A DNA stretch of 62,340 nucleotides, taken from positions 1-62,340 of the forward strand of contig NZ_CAKMHQ010000052.1 of the NCBI RefSeq assembly GCF_927312905.1, in the 5' to 3' direction. A model generated the notes under the pieces. The model made no database searches. It had not been told where the DNA came from and saw only the letters and a program-made list of their open reading frames with translations. Positions 9,539 to 19,907 of the stretch are shown in pieces. The first letter of the stretch is position 1. Each line of letters opens with the position of its first letter. The position numbers and the translations under genes were made by a program. Origin of the DNA: Candidatus Nitrotoga sp. 1052 (lineage in GTDB: Bacteria; Pseudomonadota; Gammaproteobacteria; Burkholderiales; Gallionellaceae).

Positions 9539-10110
9539 TCATCTTCCAGGGGAGAGCCGACCTTAACCAGCCCCAAGTCATTCCAGCCTGCGTGACCCAA
9601 ACGGCGCAGTGTTTCAATGTTCTTGTCGAATATTTTCTCGGCCTCAGGAAAAGCCGACACCGCCTGCACGACACTCGCTTCGCGCAGCAGATGCAGCATG
9701 GGATACGGCGACCGGTTGGTGTAATTTTCGATATCGTCAGGCTGCGTTCCGGCAAATTGATACTGCGGATGAAAACTGGCAACTTGCAACAAACCTTCCA
9801 AATCCATGTCTTCCAGCGCTGCATCGGCCACATCGAGAAAATCGTTGTATTCGATAAAATCAGTGAGCACATAGGGATGAACAAGCAAGGTTGTGTCGAT
9901 ATTTGTAGCTGGCGTTTCGGCCAACACTTCCAGCTCTCGCATGAGGTCTCTTAGCAAGTCTTCATGCGTGGTCGCGCTGCTCACCACATAGCGTATCTGA
10001 TTTTTCACGTGAACGGCCTTGGCGAACGGGCACAGGTTGAGGCCAATGACGGCCCGTTCCAACCATAGTTTGGTCGCAGCTAAGATTTTTTCGTCAGTTG
10101 TGATATTCAT
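9535..10110 (-). CDS. DUF1415 family protein
   Basis: A 191-residue protein containing the family hallmarks WLERAVIGLNLCPFAK near the N-terminus, then THEDLLRDLMRELEVL, FHPQYQFAGTQPDD, NRSPYPMLHLLREASV and an EKIFDKNIETLRRLG helix close to the C-terminus. No biochemical function is established for the family. The stop codon overlaps the srkA start, so the two are translationally coupled; together with ychJ they form a three-gene minus-strand unit. Confidence 0.9.
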   Translation of the reverse strand: MNITTDEKILAATKLWLERAVIGLNLCPFAKAVHVKNQIRYVVSSATTHEDLLRDLMRELEVLAETPATNIDTTLLVHPYVLTDFIEYNDFLDVADAALEDMDLEGLLQVASFHPQYQFAGTQPDDIENYTNRSPYPMLHLLREASVVQAVSAFPEAEKIFDKNIETLRRLGHAGWNDLGLVKVGSPLEDE

Positions 10111-10191
10111 TTTAGTAAAAAGCGAATTGATCAGCTTTGTCGGGATTAGTTCAATTAATTACCTGGCTCCGCGTCTTGGCGAATACATTGT

Positions 10192-11547
10192 TTAACGACC
10201 GTATCCACCGGAACGGTGCGATGCCGGTGCGCGAGCAGCAGGCTTACCAGTAGCAGCATTGGTGCGGCTTGGGCCACTGCCCGTGCGTGGCGCTGCCCGA
10301 GTACGAGCCTGACCTTGACCACCACGTCCCTGGCCTTGCCCCTGCTGCTTGCGCCCGCCACCTTGACCGCGATTCTGACCGTTTAAAATAGGCTCTGCCT
10401 TGATGCGAGGATCGGGCTCGAAGCCAGGCACCTGCACAACCGGAATTTCGCGCTTGGTCAAACGCTCAATGTCCCACAGCAGCTTATGCTCATCAATACA
10501 TACCAGGGAACTTGCCTCACCTTCGCTGCCCGCGCGACCGGTGCGTCCAATGCGGTGGACATAATCTTCCGAAACATTGGGCATCTCAAAGTTAACTACG
10601 TGCGGCAATTCAATGATGTCGATGCCACGTGCAGCAATGTCAGTCGCCACCAGCACTTGCAGTTTGCCGGTTTTAAATTCCGCCAATGCGCGGGTGCGCG
10701 CCGCTTGGCTCTTATTGCCATGGATGGCCAGCGCTGGAATGTCGTCCTTGTTGAGTTGTTCAGCTAACTTGTTGGCACCATGTTTGGTGCGTGTAAACAC
10801 CAGTACCTGATGCCAGTTATATTCCTTGATAAGATGGGTGAGCAACTCGCGCTTTCTTTCGCGATCCACCGGGTAAATTTTCTGCGTGATCAGTTCTGCA
10901 GTAGCGTTGCGGCGCGCCACTTCTATCATCGCCGGTTTATTGAGCAGCCCATCGGCCAGCTGCTTGATCTCGTCGGAAAAGGTGGCGGAAAACAGCAAGT
11001 TTTGCCGCTGCCTGGGCAATATAGCCAGGATTTTTTTGATGTCGCGAATGAAGCCCATGTCCAGCATGCGGTCGGCTTCATCCAGCACCAGAATTTCTAT
11101 ATGCGACAGATCTAGCGTTTTCTGCTGCAAGTGATCGAGTAACCGGCCAGGTGTGGCAACTAAAATATCTACACGGCTTTTCAAACGCTGTATTTGCGGA
11201 TTGATGTTAACGCCACCGATCATAGTCATCGAAGTAAGCTTGAGGTATTTGCCATAATCGCGCACGCTCTCTTCTACCTGTGCGGCAAGCTCGCGCGTGG
11301 GGATAAGAACTAATGCGCGAATCGGTGCCTTACCGGTTGCAGGTTTGGCAGAAGCAGTAAGACGTTGCAGGATAGGCAGGGTGAACCCAGCAGTCTTGCC
11401 GGTGCCAGTCTGTGCACCAGCCAGCAGGTCGCCGCCGGACAGCACAACAGGGATGGCCTGCGCCTGAATGGGCGTTGGTTCAGTGTAACCACGCTCGCTA
11501 ACGGCGCGGACGAGTTCATCGGACAAACCGAGGGCTGAGAAAGTCAT
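10192..11547 (-). CDS. rhlE: DEAD-box ATP-dependent RNA helicase RhlE
   Basis: A 451-residue DEAD-box helicase with all core motifs: the Q motif (TPIQAQAIP), [40 protein letters not shown] and HRIGRTGR. The C-terminal tail of about 80 residues is rich in Gly, Gln and Arg ([19 protein letters not shown]), a low-complexity RNA-binding tail typical of RhlE. RhlE remodels RNA structure, mainly in ribosome assembly and mRNA turnover. The gene stands alone, with about 200 bp of AT-rich sequence upstream. Confidence 0.95.
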   Translation of the reverse strand: MTFSALGLSDELVRAVSERGYTEPTPIQAQAIPVVLSGGDLLAGAQTGTGKTAGFTLPILQRLTASAKPATGKAPIRALVLIPTRELAAQVEESVRDYGKYLKLTSMTMIGGVNINPQIQRLKSRVDILVATPGRLLDHLQQKTLDLSHIEILVLDEADRMLDMGFIRDIKKILAILPRQRQNLLFSATFSDEIKQLADGLLNKPAMIEVARRNATAELITQKIYPVDRERKRELLTHLIKEYNWHQVLVFTRTKHGANKLAEQLNKDDIPALAIHGNKSQAARTRALAEFKTGKLQVLVATDIAARGIDIIELPHVVNFEMPNVSEDYVHRIGRTGRAGSEGEASSLVCIDEHKLLWDIERLTKREIPVVQVPGFEPDPRIKAEPILNGQNRGQGGGRKQQGQGQGRGGQGQARTRAAPRTGSGPSRTNAATGKPAARAPASHRSGGYGR

Positions 11548-11748
11548 AAATTATTCCTAGAAAAAATCGGCCTGTCGCCGTTGATGGCGCCAGTCTTAGG
11601 CAGATAGATGGATTTTTAAAACCAGTATGGACAGTGGCAAGAAGACTAGAAACTAACACCACTTTTAAAATTATAACAGAATTGAATTGTGCTAACGAAT
11701 TGATTTTATCTTGGTGATTTTATCTTGGCTTGTTTATCAAAGGGCAAC

Positions 11749-12141
11749 TTAGTTTAAGTGTCGCGAGTTCAATACCTCAGCTAACTCTCTTTCCAGCAGA
11801 CCGGGATCCCCCAGATGTAATTCCACCAATCGGCGGAGATTGATCATGCTATCCATGTCAATATGCTGGCATTCGATACCTATAAGATTTCCTTTTTGAT
11901 GAACTACCTTGCCTTCCATAATGATATCTTCGCCACCTTCACTCAATGAAAGAATCGAACGGCAAATTTTGCCCTCATCAGGGTTAATAGGTTGCAGGGT
12001 TTCAATCAAGGCACCCTTTAATGAAATATTCAGCAAAGTTGCGGCTTGCATAATATCCGGCAAAGTAAAATGAAGCTGTACATTTGCATTAAAAGGGATG
12101 CGTGAAAAATGACGCTTCTCACGGTTATTCTGTTTTACCAT
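11749..12141 (-). CDS. PilZ domain protein, putative c-di-GMP receptor
   Basis: Starting at ATG 12141 (preceded by AGGAG about 5 bases upstream) the product is 130 residues. A longer frame to 12204 lacks a ribosome-binding site and its extra residues look non-native. The c-di-GMP-binding motifs are both present: RxxxR as REKRHFSRIPF near the start, and NxSxxG as NISLKGALIE about 40 residues later. The rest is a single PilZ beta-barrel plus a C-terminal helix (MINLRRLVELHLGD). Such single-domain PilZ proteins act as soluble adaptors in motility, pili or exopolysaccharide control; the target is unknown here. Confidence 0.85.
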   Translation of the reverse strand: MVKQNNREKRHFSRIPFNANVQLHFTLPDIMQAATLLNISLKGALIETLQPINPDEGKICRSILSLSEGGEDIIMEGKVVHQKGNLIGIECQHIDMDSMINLRRLVELHLGDPGLLERELAEVLNSRHLN

Positions 12142-12216
12142 ATGCTCTCCTGTGCTCAAAGTAATAGCCAGCTTGAGAATGCATGGCGGCTTGGCATAAT
12201 TCAAACATGTTTACTA

Positions 12217-13131
12217 TCATATTTTCTCAATACTGTAGACCACATGCAACGAGTGCGTTGCACCCGCAGCGACTTTAACTACGTTCTCCGCCGCATTCGC
12301 GCTTTCCACACAGACCATGCCGCGATAGCCTGTGTCGCTGCCGAAATCGCCCATTTTCGCGGCCTTTTCCACCCATGGGTTCCACACCACTGTGGAAAGA
12401 CTGCCGCGCTTGGCAATACGAATACAGCGTTTATGGCCGCTGTCAACAATCAGACAATCTGAATCGGTATCCACATAGAGGCGGTCTATTTCTGCGGTTA
12501 TGGTGATTGCGTCTGCTTGTGTTTTGCGTTGCCAATCACCCACCTTGTCAAGATAAGCGCAGCCTTCCAAACCGGTGATGCGAATTTTATCCACATCGCT
12601 GATAGCAAAGTAAGTATGCAACGCTTCGCCAATTTCAAACATTATTTGGCCCGTATTTTCGGTGACAAGTTCCACGATCATCTCCTTGCCGATAGTAACG
12701 ATGTTCCGCACCCGACAAGCATGCGGCAATTGCGCAGAAGGAATTGAACTCTGTGGCAATTCAAAGGTGATGCGCGTGCTGCCATCTGATAATGCTTCGC
12801 TGGCCACAACTTGCCAGGGAACGGTACGGGCAAACCCATGACCTGGAAAGGTACTGTCGGTTGCATGGGCACCGAACCACGGCCAACAAATTGGCACACC
12901 GCCTCGAATGGATTTGCCGCGTACTAATTTGGCTGCAGGACTAAGCCAAATGACCGGTTTTTCGCCCGCAGGCTCAAAGGTCATGACATGCGCACCCTGT
13001 AATGAAATGGTAGATTGTGCTTGTTTGTTGGCAATGCGCGCAATAATCAAACCGCTCTCATCCTCGGTAAACTCAAGCTGTCCAGGAATGGCGAATTTCT
13101 GGTTAAGCGTGGTTACATCCAACTGGCTCAT
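12217..13131 (-). CDS. D-hexose-6-phosphate mutarotase (YeaD-like aldose 1-epimerase)
   Basis: A 304-residue beta-sandwich epimerase. Family residues visible are GGVPICWPWFG and the histidine in GHGFARTVPW, the second histidine in GEALHTYFAISDV, and the likely catalytic glutamate in VVWNPWVEKAAKMGD. It interconverts the anomers of glucose-6-phosphate and related sugars in the cytosol. It lies 75 bp upstream of the PilZ gene on the same strand. The length equals the E. coli homologue, and no defects are seen. Confidence 0.92.
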   Translation of the reverse strand: MSQLDVTTLNQKFAIPGQLEFTEDESGLIIARIANKQAQSTISLQGAHVMTFEPAGEKPVIWLSPAAKLVRGKSIRGGVPICWPWFGAHATDSTFPGHGFARTVPWQVVASEALSDGSTRITFELPQSSIPSAQLPHACRVRNIVTIGKEMIVELVTENTGQIMFEIGEALHTYFAISDVDKIRITGLEGCAYLDKVGDWQRKTQADAITITAEIDRLYVDTDSDCLIVDSGHKRCIRIAKRGSLSTVVWNPWVEKAAKMGDFGSDTGYRGMVCVESANAAENVVKVAAGATHSLHVVYSIEKI

Positions 13132-13655
13132 TTTTTATTCCTTAAAGTATCATTTCACGTTAAATTAAAATTGTTGACTGTTAGTCAAGCCACAGTTCGG
13201 GCAAATATCTCAACAATGTATTTTGAATTTCATGACGCCAGTTTAAACACTCATTATGCCCGGATTATTTCGCTAGCAAGTTTGGGAAACACCGGTCAGG
13301 AGCAAAAAACAATTTCGATCGTCTCGCTTCTTGCTGCGGTTTGATACGGCCAGGCGGTAAGGCTGCTTGAGTGTAACTATTATTCGAAGTTAAATGCGAG
13401 GAAGAACGACTGCTTTTATTTACAGCACATCATACAACAATTATTTGATGCAGATTACGCACCTATCCACGCCGAGCCGTATGATTGCTTAGCGCTTACA
13501 GTAAAAATCGGATATAAATGCAGACTGAACCTGAAAAAATGCGTGTAGCCGGTTTGCCAAGCCGCTGAGACTGTATTGCAATTGCACCTCAGCCACTTCA
13601 TCTCAAGTAGCAAAATTCTGCCGCACATCATGCGGCATTAATCGAGGAGATTAAA
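13132..13655. other. Divergent intergenic region, no gene recognised
   Basis: This 524-bp gap separates the minus-strand mutarotase from the plus-strand metacaspase and should contain both promoters. I see no family-like frame, tRNA or strong terminator. A GAGGAG ribosome-binding site sits about 8 bases before the metacaspase ATG. Confidence 0.4.
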
Positions 13656-14570
13656 ATGGAAAAGAAAGCAAAATTATCCACAACCAAAGCCAAGGCAATG
13701 TCGTTGCACATTGGCCTGAATGCTGTGAGCCCTACCGAATATGGTGGCTGGAGCGGCGAACTCAATGCCTGCGAGTTCGATGCCAAGGATATGGCGGCGA
13801 TTGCCAAGTCGCGCGGCATGAAATCCACCGTGTTGCTGACCAAGAAGGGCACACGTGCCAATATGCTGGCCGCAATGCGTAGTGCCGCCAAGCAATTGGC
13901 AGCCGGCGACTTATTCTTCCTTACCTACTCCGGCCATGGCGGCCAAGTACCTGATGTCACTGGAGAAGAAGAGGACAAAAAAGACGAGACTTGGTGCCTG
14001 TACGACGGCCAACTCATTGACGACGAGTTGTATTTCGAATTAAGCCAATTCGCAGCGGGGGTACGCGTGCTTGTGCTTTCCGACAGTTGCCATAGCGGCA
14101 CCGTAACACGTGTTGCGCCGCCGCAGCCCGGCATGGTCTGGCCGACGATTGGGCGCTCAAAGATGATGCCGCTTGCCGTGGGCATGCGCACCTATCGCGA
14201 GCACCAAGCATTTTACGACAAGCTGCAACAAGACGTGGCCAAAGCCACCGGCAAAGCTTCTCTAATGGATCCGGACAGCGCACTCGCTCAGCTGGCCGTG
14301 AGTCCGCGGCTAACTGCGATAGCGAAAAAATTCAAGCCGAAGGTAATTTTAATCTCAGGTTGCCAGGACAACCAGACGTCCATGGATGGCGACCACAACG
14401 GCGCATTTACTGAGCAGCTGCTAAAGGTATGGAACAACGGCTCCTACCGCGGCAATTATGCCAAGTTCCATGCCGCCATTAAGACCCTTTTACCTGCCGA
14501 CCAGACGCCCAACTTGTTCACGCTGGGTGCGGCGGCGCGCTTTCTGACGCAACAGCCCTTCAGTATTTGA
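13656..14570 (+). CDS. Metacaspase / orthocaspase (peptidase C14 family)
   Basis: A 304-residue caspase-like cysteine peptidase. The catalytic dyad is evident: histidine in [11 protein letters not shown] (about residue 94) and cysteine in [10 protein letters not shown] (about residue 145). The strand-helix order of the p20 domain begins at [10 protein letters not shown] and includes the [20 protein letters not shown] helix. No signal peptide, transmembrane segment or extra domain is present, so it is a stand-alone cytoplasmic type. Metacaspases cleave after Arg or Lys and need calcium. The role here is unknown; neighbours give no clue. A strong terminator follows at 14638. Confidence 0.93.
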   Translation: MEKKAKLSTTKAKAMSLHIGLNAVSPTEYGGWSGELNACEFDAKDMAAIAKSRGMKSTVLLTKKGTRANMLAAMRSAAKQLAAGDLFFLTYSGHGGQVPDVTGEEEDKKDETWCLYDGQLIDDELYFELSQFAAGVRVLVLSDSCHSGTVTRVAPPQPGMVWPTIGRSKMMPLAVGMRTYREHQAFYDKLQQDVAKATGKASLMDPDSALAQLAVSPRLTAIAKKFKPKVILISGCQDNQTSMDGDHNGAFTEQLLKVWNNGSYRGNYAKFHAAIKTLLPADQTPNLFTLGAAARFLTQQPFSI

Positions 14571-14637
14571 GAAGACGCTCGGTGTTGTCCGTGTTAGACG
14601 AACAATGGCCAGCACCAAGTCAAGGTAGCATAATACT

Positions 14638-14682
14638 AATTGCCCTGCAATTGATAAGCATCAAGCATTGCAGGGCAATTTT
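14638..14682 (+). terminator. Rho-independent terminator of the metacaspase gene
   Basis: Arms AATTGCCCTGCAAT (14638-14651) and ATTGCAGGGCAATT (14667-14680) pair perfectly and run into TTTT. An inner TGAT/ATCA pair extends the stem. The flanking A/T runs would let it act on both strands. Confidence 0.85.
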
Positions 14683-14802
14683 CCATCAGTATTTAATAGG
14701 GGCATGCAATGGCAAATGAAAAACGAGGCGTAAAAACCTCACTGCGGTGACCGGTCATTTTATCCAGATTCATCAGCATTTCCGCTAAATAGTCACCGCC
14801 TG

Positions 14803-15549
<747 letters not shown>

Positions 15550-15553
<4 letters not shown>

Positions 15554-16098
15554 ACTTTTAATGCACCTTCGCATTTCAATAATTGATAATGCACAGTCCC
15601 CGCTTTAGCGCGCTTCACCACCTGCCAAGCCTTGTCAGGTTCAAACACCTCACCGCTTTCAACATACACTATACCGTCTTGCGTTAGCTTGTCAGCAAGC
15701 AGTGGGAGCAATTTTGGCAGATAGTCGCTCTGAAACGGGGGGTCAAGAAAAATTACATCGAATAGCCCATTTTTTTGGCGCGCGAATTCTATCCCATCTT
15801 CACAACGCAGCAATACATTAGAACAGGCTAATTTTATGATGGTCTCTTGCAGGGCGCGAAACACCGTACGATTGCGCTCAACCATTACCACCTCTGTCGC
15901 ACCGCGCGATGCGGCTTCCAAACCTAATACCCCACTGCCAGCGAACAAATCAAGACAGCGCTTGCCGTTAAGATTTTGCCCCAGCCAGTTGAACAAAGTC
16001 TCGCGCACGCGATCCGGCGTGGGGCGTAAACCTTCAGCGTCTGGAAACTCAACCCAGCGACGACGATGAGTGCCACCGATGATGCGTACCCGATTTAT
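15550..16098 (-). CDS. rsmD: 16S rRNA (guanine966-N2)-methyltransferase, apparent ATA start
   Basis: RsmD methylates G966 of 16S rRNA. The SAM-binding [19 protein letters not shown] and the catalytic LDPPF are present. The conserved N-terminus ([12 protein letters not shown] and [18 protein letters not shown]) is fully encoded upstream of the first standard start, a GTG at 16008, which would delete 30 conserved residues. In that frame there is no ATG, GTG or TTG between an upstream stop and 16008. The best-placed start is ATA at 16098-16096, overlapping the TAA stop of the upstream peptidase gene as ATAA, with GGGAG seven bases upstream. Either a rare ATA start or an ATG-to-ATA change or base error is likely. 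Confidence 0.85.
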
Positions 16099-17438
16099 TG
16101 CACGGCTCCCTCTTTAATACTTGGTATTTTTGTCTCCGGAGCACCGACTATCACGGTAGCCATTGCATCCGGATTCACCCGCCGTTTATAGGCTGCGCGA
16201 ATTTGCGCGATAGTGACTCTATCAACATTTCCGACAAAGTCATCTAGATAGGTCAAAGGTAACTCATAAAATCCAATAACACTCAGGTAGTCAACTATTT
16301 TTTTGTTGCTATCGATACGCAGCGGAAAACCGCCAATGATGTTTTGCTTGGATGCTTGTAATTCCTTTTTCGTTACGCCTTTATCAATAAACTCGCGCAG
16401 CGTAGCGCGCACTAGTTGCAGCGCTTCATCAGCTTGATCCTTTTTGGTTTGCAGCCCGATCTGATACGCGCCCGGCAGCTTCATCGGTATAAAGTAACTA
16501 TATACACTATAGGCAAGGCCGCGCTTCTCGCGGATTTCGTGCATCAGGCGGGACACAAATCCCCCTCCGCCGAGAATGTGGTTGCCCACATAGAGGGGAA
16601 AATAATCCGGATCTTTGCGCGCCAAACCGGGTGCGCCCATCAGGATATGGCTCTGCGTAGCCGGATGCACTATGCGCTGCTCACTCGCTTTAATTTGCAT
16701 GACCACCGGCGCAATCTGCGCCGCCTCAACGCCTGGTGGTAATTGCTCGGTAAGCTTTTGCGCAATAGCTTCAGCTTCGGCGCGCGTCACATCGCCCATA
16801 ATGGCAACCACGGTATTTTTGGCAAAATAATGTGTGCGATAAAATGCCTCAATATCGGCGCGCTGAATATTTTCCACGGTGGCAACTTCACCCGGCAACG
16901 GCAAACCATAAGGATGGGTGCCGAATACTGCCTTGCCGAAGGCTTTTTCGGCAATTTTTTCCGGCTTGGTTTCGTCTTCTTTTAGGCCTGCGATCAGGCG
17001 CGTCTTTTCTCGCGCCAACACATTTTCTTGAAATAACGGATGTTGCAGCACGCGCGCCAGAATATCCAGCGCCTGAACACGTTCTGCAGTACTGCTCAAT
17101 GTGCGCAAGCTCACACCAGCACGATCCGCATCGAAATTCTTTCCAAATTGCGCACCAATATCGGCCAGATTTCGCGCGATGTCGTCCTCGCTCAAACCTT
17201 CTGCACCGAGATCCAGCATTCTATGCGTCAGCCCCGCCAATCCGGATTTTTCCGCCACATCAAAGCCACTTCCTGCGGCAAAAGTAACTGTCAAATCCAG
17301 CATTGGCAGATCATGATTTTCCACAAAATATACACGCGCGCCGCTCGGCGATTGCCAATGCTGGATATGGGGAGTGGCGAGTGCAGGTGTGATGCCGGCT
17401 AGAAACAACACCATGGCGGCAAGTAATTTAGTGTGCAT
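16095..17438 (-). CDS. M16 family peptidase-like protein, non-catalytic partner
   Basis: A 447-residue exported protein with signal peptide MHTKLLAAMVLFLAGITPALA. It has the two M16 halves (N-terminal about residues 40-180 and the C-terminal inactive domain), but the zinc motif HxxEH is replaced by HRMLD in GLTHRMLDLG, so it should not bind zinc. In paired M16 systems this glycine-rich-loop subunit (HILMGAPGLARKDPDY and GGGGFVSRLMHEIREKRGLAYSVYS) works with a catalytic partner, here the gene just upstream. The ATG at 17438 overlaps that gene's 3' end by 11 bases and has a GGGGC ribosome-binding site; an upstream in-frame start lacks a signal peptide. Confidence 0.9.
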   Translation of the reverse strand: MHTKLLAAMVLFLAGITPALATPHIQHWQSPSGARVYFVENHDLPMLDLTVTFAAGSGFDVAEKSGLAGLTHRMLDLGAEGLSEDDIARNLADIGAQFGKNFDADRAGVSLRTLSSTAERVQALDILARVLQHPLFQENVLAREKTRLIAGLKEDETKPEKIAEKAFGKAVFGTHPYGLPLPGEVATVENIQRADIEAFYRTHYFAKNTVVAIMGDVTRAEAEAIAQKLTEQLPPGVEAAQIAPVVMQIKASEQRIVHPATQSHILMGAPGLARKDPDYFPLYVGNHILGGGGFVSRLMHEIREKRGLAYSVYSYFIPMKLPGAYQIGLQTKKDQADEALQLVRATLREFIDKGVTKKELQASKQNIIGGFPLRIDSNKKIVDYLSVIGFYELPLTYLDDFVGNVDRVTIAQIRAAYKRRVNPDAMATVIVGAPETKIPSIKEGAVQ

Positions 17439-18813
17439 GTAATGCCCCTTTATTCGTTTGTTTCGGTTTGCCGGAAAGTGGCTGTGGCTCGAGCACGGCA
17501 ATGGTCAGTTGGTCGTCCTGCAGAAATTCCCGCGCTACATCCTGCACCTGCTGCGCTGTTACCGCCTGCAATTTTTTCAGAATCAAAGGAATGGCTTTGT
17601 ATGACAGCCCTATGCTTTCCATCTGTCCAATCTGCATCGCCTGATAAAACAGCGAATCGAGCTTGTACACTTCACTGGCAGTTACCTGCGCCTTTGCGCG
17701 TTTAAGTTCGTCTTCGTTTACGCCGTCACGCTTCAGAATTCCTATTTGTTCGCGCAATCCCTCTTCTATCTCTGTCACGCTCTTGCCTTCGCTGGGTGTG
17801 CCTTCTAACATGAATAGACTTGGCCCACGCGAGGTGGCGTCATATTCAGCGCCCACATTACTGGCCAGTTGCTTTTCTCGCACCAATGTTTTGTTCAAGC
17901 GCGCCGAAGCATTGCCATCGAGAATGCCAGCCAGTATTTGCAAGGCATAGGGCTGCCAATCCTTCTCTGGGTCGCGTAGCGAGGGGGCGTGATAAGCCAT
18001 TTCCAGTTGCGGCAGCTGCGCCGGAGCTTTAACTACAATGCGCTTCACGCCTAACTGCGGAGGCTCGCTAAAACGCTTGCGCGCAGGCAAACTATGCGCT
18101 GGAATCCGGCCATAGAAACGTTGTGCCAGCGCAAATACCTCGCTCGCCTTTACATCCCCTGCCACTACCAATGTCGCATTATTGGGCACGTACCAATTTT
18201 TATACCACGTCTTGGCATCATTTACGGAAAGTGTCTGCAAATCGTTCATCCAGCCAATTACGGGAGTCCGGTAAGGATGCTCCTGATAGGCCGCGGCCAT
18301 CAATTTTTCATTCATTAGGGCGTGCGGCTCATCATCCGTGCGCATGCGCCGCTCTTCCATGACGACTTTAATTTCTTTGCTGAATTCAGTCGCCGTCAGA
18401 TGCAAGTTTTGCATACGATCGGATTCGAGTTGCATGGCGAGAGGTAACTTGGATTTGTGCAACTGCTGGAAATATGCAGTGTAATCGTTACTGGTGAAGG
18501 CGTTTTCGCGTCCGCCCGCAGCAGATATACGCTTGGAAAACTGCCCAACTGGCACGTTTTTGGTACCCTTGAACATCATGTGTTCCAGCACATGTGCGAT
18601 ACCGGTGACCCCAACATTTTCGTCCATGCTGCCGGCGCGATACCATATTTGTTGAACTATAACGGGGGCACGGTGGTCTTCCTTGACTATTACCTTAAGG
18701 CCATTGCTGAGAGTCTTCTCAAACACCTCCGCCTGTGCCTCAACAGCGAATAAAAGCACCGCGGGCCATAAAGCAGCAATAGTCAGCAAGTATTTTAATA
18801 TTTGTGTACGCAT
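17428..18813 (-). CDS. M16 family zinc metallopeptidase, catalytic
   Basis: A 461-residue periplasmic protease. A signal peptide (MRTQILKYLLTIAALWPAV, cleaved after AQA) precedes the catalytic M16 domain with the inverted zinc motif HVLEH in AHVLEHMMFKGT and the downstream glutamate in NDYTAYFQ...MEERRMRTDDEPH. The second M16 domain follows. It forms an operon with the inactive homologue just downstream, the usual heterodimer arrangement. An in-frame TTG at 18831 is an alternative start, but the ATG at 18813 gives a standard signal peptide. Likely substrates are small or unfolded periplasmic peptides (inference). Confidence 0.93.
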   Translation of the reverse strand: MRTQILKYLLTIAALWPAVLLFAVEAQAEVFEKTLSNGLKVIVKEDHRAPVIVQQIWYRAGSMDENVGVTGIAHVLEHMMFKGTKNVPVGQFSKRISAAGGRENAFTSNDYTAYFQQLHKSKLPLAMQLESDRMQNLHLTATEFSKEIKVVMEERRMRTDDEPHALMNEKLMAAAYQEHPYRTPVIGWMNDLQTLSVNDAKTWYKNWYVPNNATLVVAGDVKASEVFALAQRFYGRIPAHSLPARKRFSEPPQLGVKRIVVKAPAQLPQLEMAYHAPSLRDPEKDWQPYALQILAGILDGNASARLNKTLVREKQLASNVGAEYDATSRGPSLFMLEGTPSEGKSVTEIEEGLREQIGILKRDGVNEDELKRAKAQVTASEVYKLDSLFYQAMQIGQMESIGLSYKAIPLILKKLQAVTAQQVQDVAREFLQDDQLTIAVLEPQPLSGKPKQTNKGALHAH

Positions 18814-18853
18814 TTTTTTAGCCCAAAACAACTCAATCAGAATAGAATAACGA

Positions 18854-18871
18854 TGGCGGCAAAAGCCGCCA
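18854..18871. other. Perfect GC-rich hairpin in the divergent promoter region
   Basis: TGGCGGC and GCCGCCA pair perfectly around an AAAA loop between the divergent M16 operon and ftsY. No T-run follows on either side, so it is not a standard terminator. It could be in the 5' leader of either transcript. Confidence 0.5.
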
Positions 18872-18932
18872 CGACTGATATGTATTATGCTCTATTTAGT
18901 TATCTTTCTGCCACCTCCAAAATTCCCCTAAA

Positions 18933-19907
18933 ATGTTCGGCTTCCTAAAAAAACCCCCAATTGAAAGCAAGTCCAACCCTGTCGAAGAGATGCCTAAAAA
19001 AAGCGGCTGGATCAGCCGACTTAAGAGCGGGCTGGCGCGCACTGCCGATCAAATGTCCGATTTGTTTGGCCGTGGCGGCAAGATCGACGATGACCTGTAT
19101 GAGGAACTGGAAACCATCCTGATCACTGCAGATGTCGGAATGGACGCCACGCGTTTTTTACTAGCCGAGTTGCACCGGCAAGTAAAAGCGCAGCGACTCA
19201 CTGAAGCAGTTCAGCTAAAGGAAGCATTAGCGCATGACCTGATCAAATTGCTCAAGCCGCTGGCACAGCCTTTGGAAACCGATTTACATAAACCCTGCGT
19301 CATTATGCTGGCCGGGGTAAATGGCGCTGGCAAGACAACCTCCATTGGCAAGCTGGCAAAGTATTTCCAAGGGCAAGGCAAGTCAGTGCTGCTGGCCGCA
19401 GGTGATACCTTCCGTGCCGCTGCGCGCGAACAGCTGATGGAATGGGGTGCGCGCAACAACGTCACCGTCATCGCCCAGCAAAGCGGCGATGCCGCAGCAG
19501 TGATTTTCGATGCGGTACAAGCAGCCCAGGCACGCAAAATCGACATAGTGCTGGCAGATACCGCCGGACGCCTGTCTACTCAGATTCATCTGATGGAAGA
19601 AATCAAAAAGGTCAAACGCGTTATCGCCAAGGCGTTACCCGGTGCACCGCATGAAGTGCTGCTGGTACTGGACGCAAACACCGGGCAGAACGCGCTCAGC
19701 CAAGTCAAGGCATTCGACGATGCGCTGGCCGTCACGGGATTGATACTGACCAAACTGGATGGCACTGCCAAAGGTGGCGTAATTGCTGCCATCGCCAAGG
19801 CGCATCCCATTCCCCTGCGCTTTATCGGTGTGGGAGAAGGACTGGATGACCTGCGCCCATTTGTAGCGGAAGACTTCGTCGCGGCACTTCTGGGACTGGA
19901 TGAATGA
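18933..19907 (+). CDS. ftsY: Signal recognition particle receptor FtsY
   Basis: A 324-residue SRP GTPase that docks ribosome-SRP complexes at the membrane. The N domain (about residues 25-110) is followed by the G domain with GVNGAGKTTSIGKLA, DTFRAAAREQL, DTAGR and TKLDGTAKGG. The acidic A domain of E. coli FtsY is nearly absent (a short N-terminus of about 25 residues), as in many betaproteobacteria. Its last four bases overlap the ftsE start (ATGA at 19904-19907), giving the classical ftsY-ftsE-ftsX operon. Confidence 0.96.
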   Translation: MFGFLKKPPIESKSNPVEEMPKKSGWISRLKSGLARTADQMSDLFGRGGKIDDDLYEELETILITADVGMDATRFLLAELHRQVKAQRLTEAVQLKEALAHDLIKLLKPLAQPLETDLHKPCVIMLAGVNGAGKTTSIGKLAKYFQGQGKSVLLAAGDTFRAAAREQLMEWGARNNVTVIAQQSGDAAAVIFDAVQAAQARKIDIVLADTAGRLSTQIHLMEEIKKVKRVIAKALPGAPHEVLLVLDANTGQNALSQVKAFDDALAVTGLILTKLDGTAKGGVIAAIAKAHPIPLRFIGVGEGLDDLRPFVAEDFVAALLGLDE

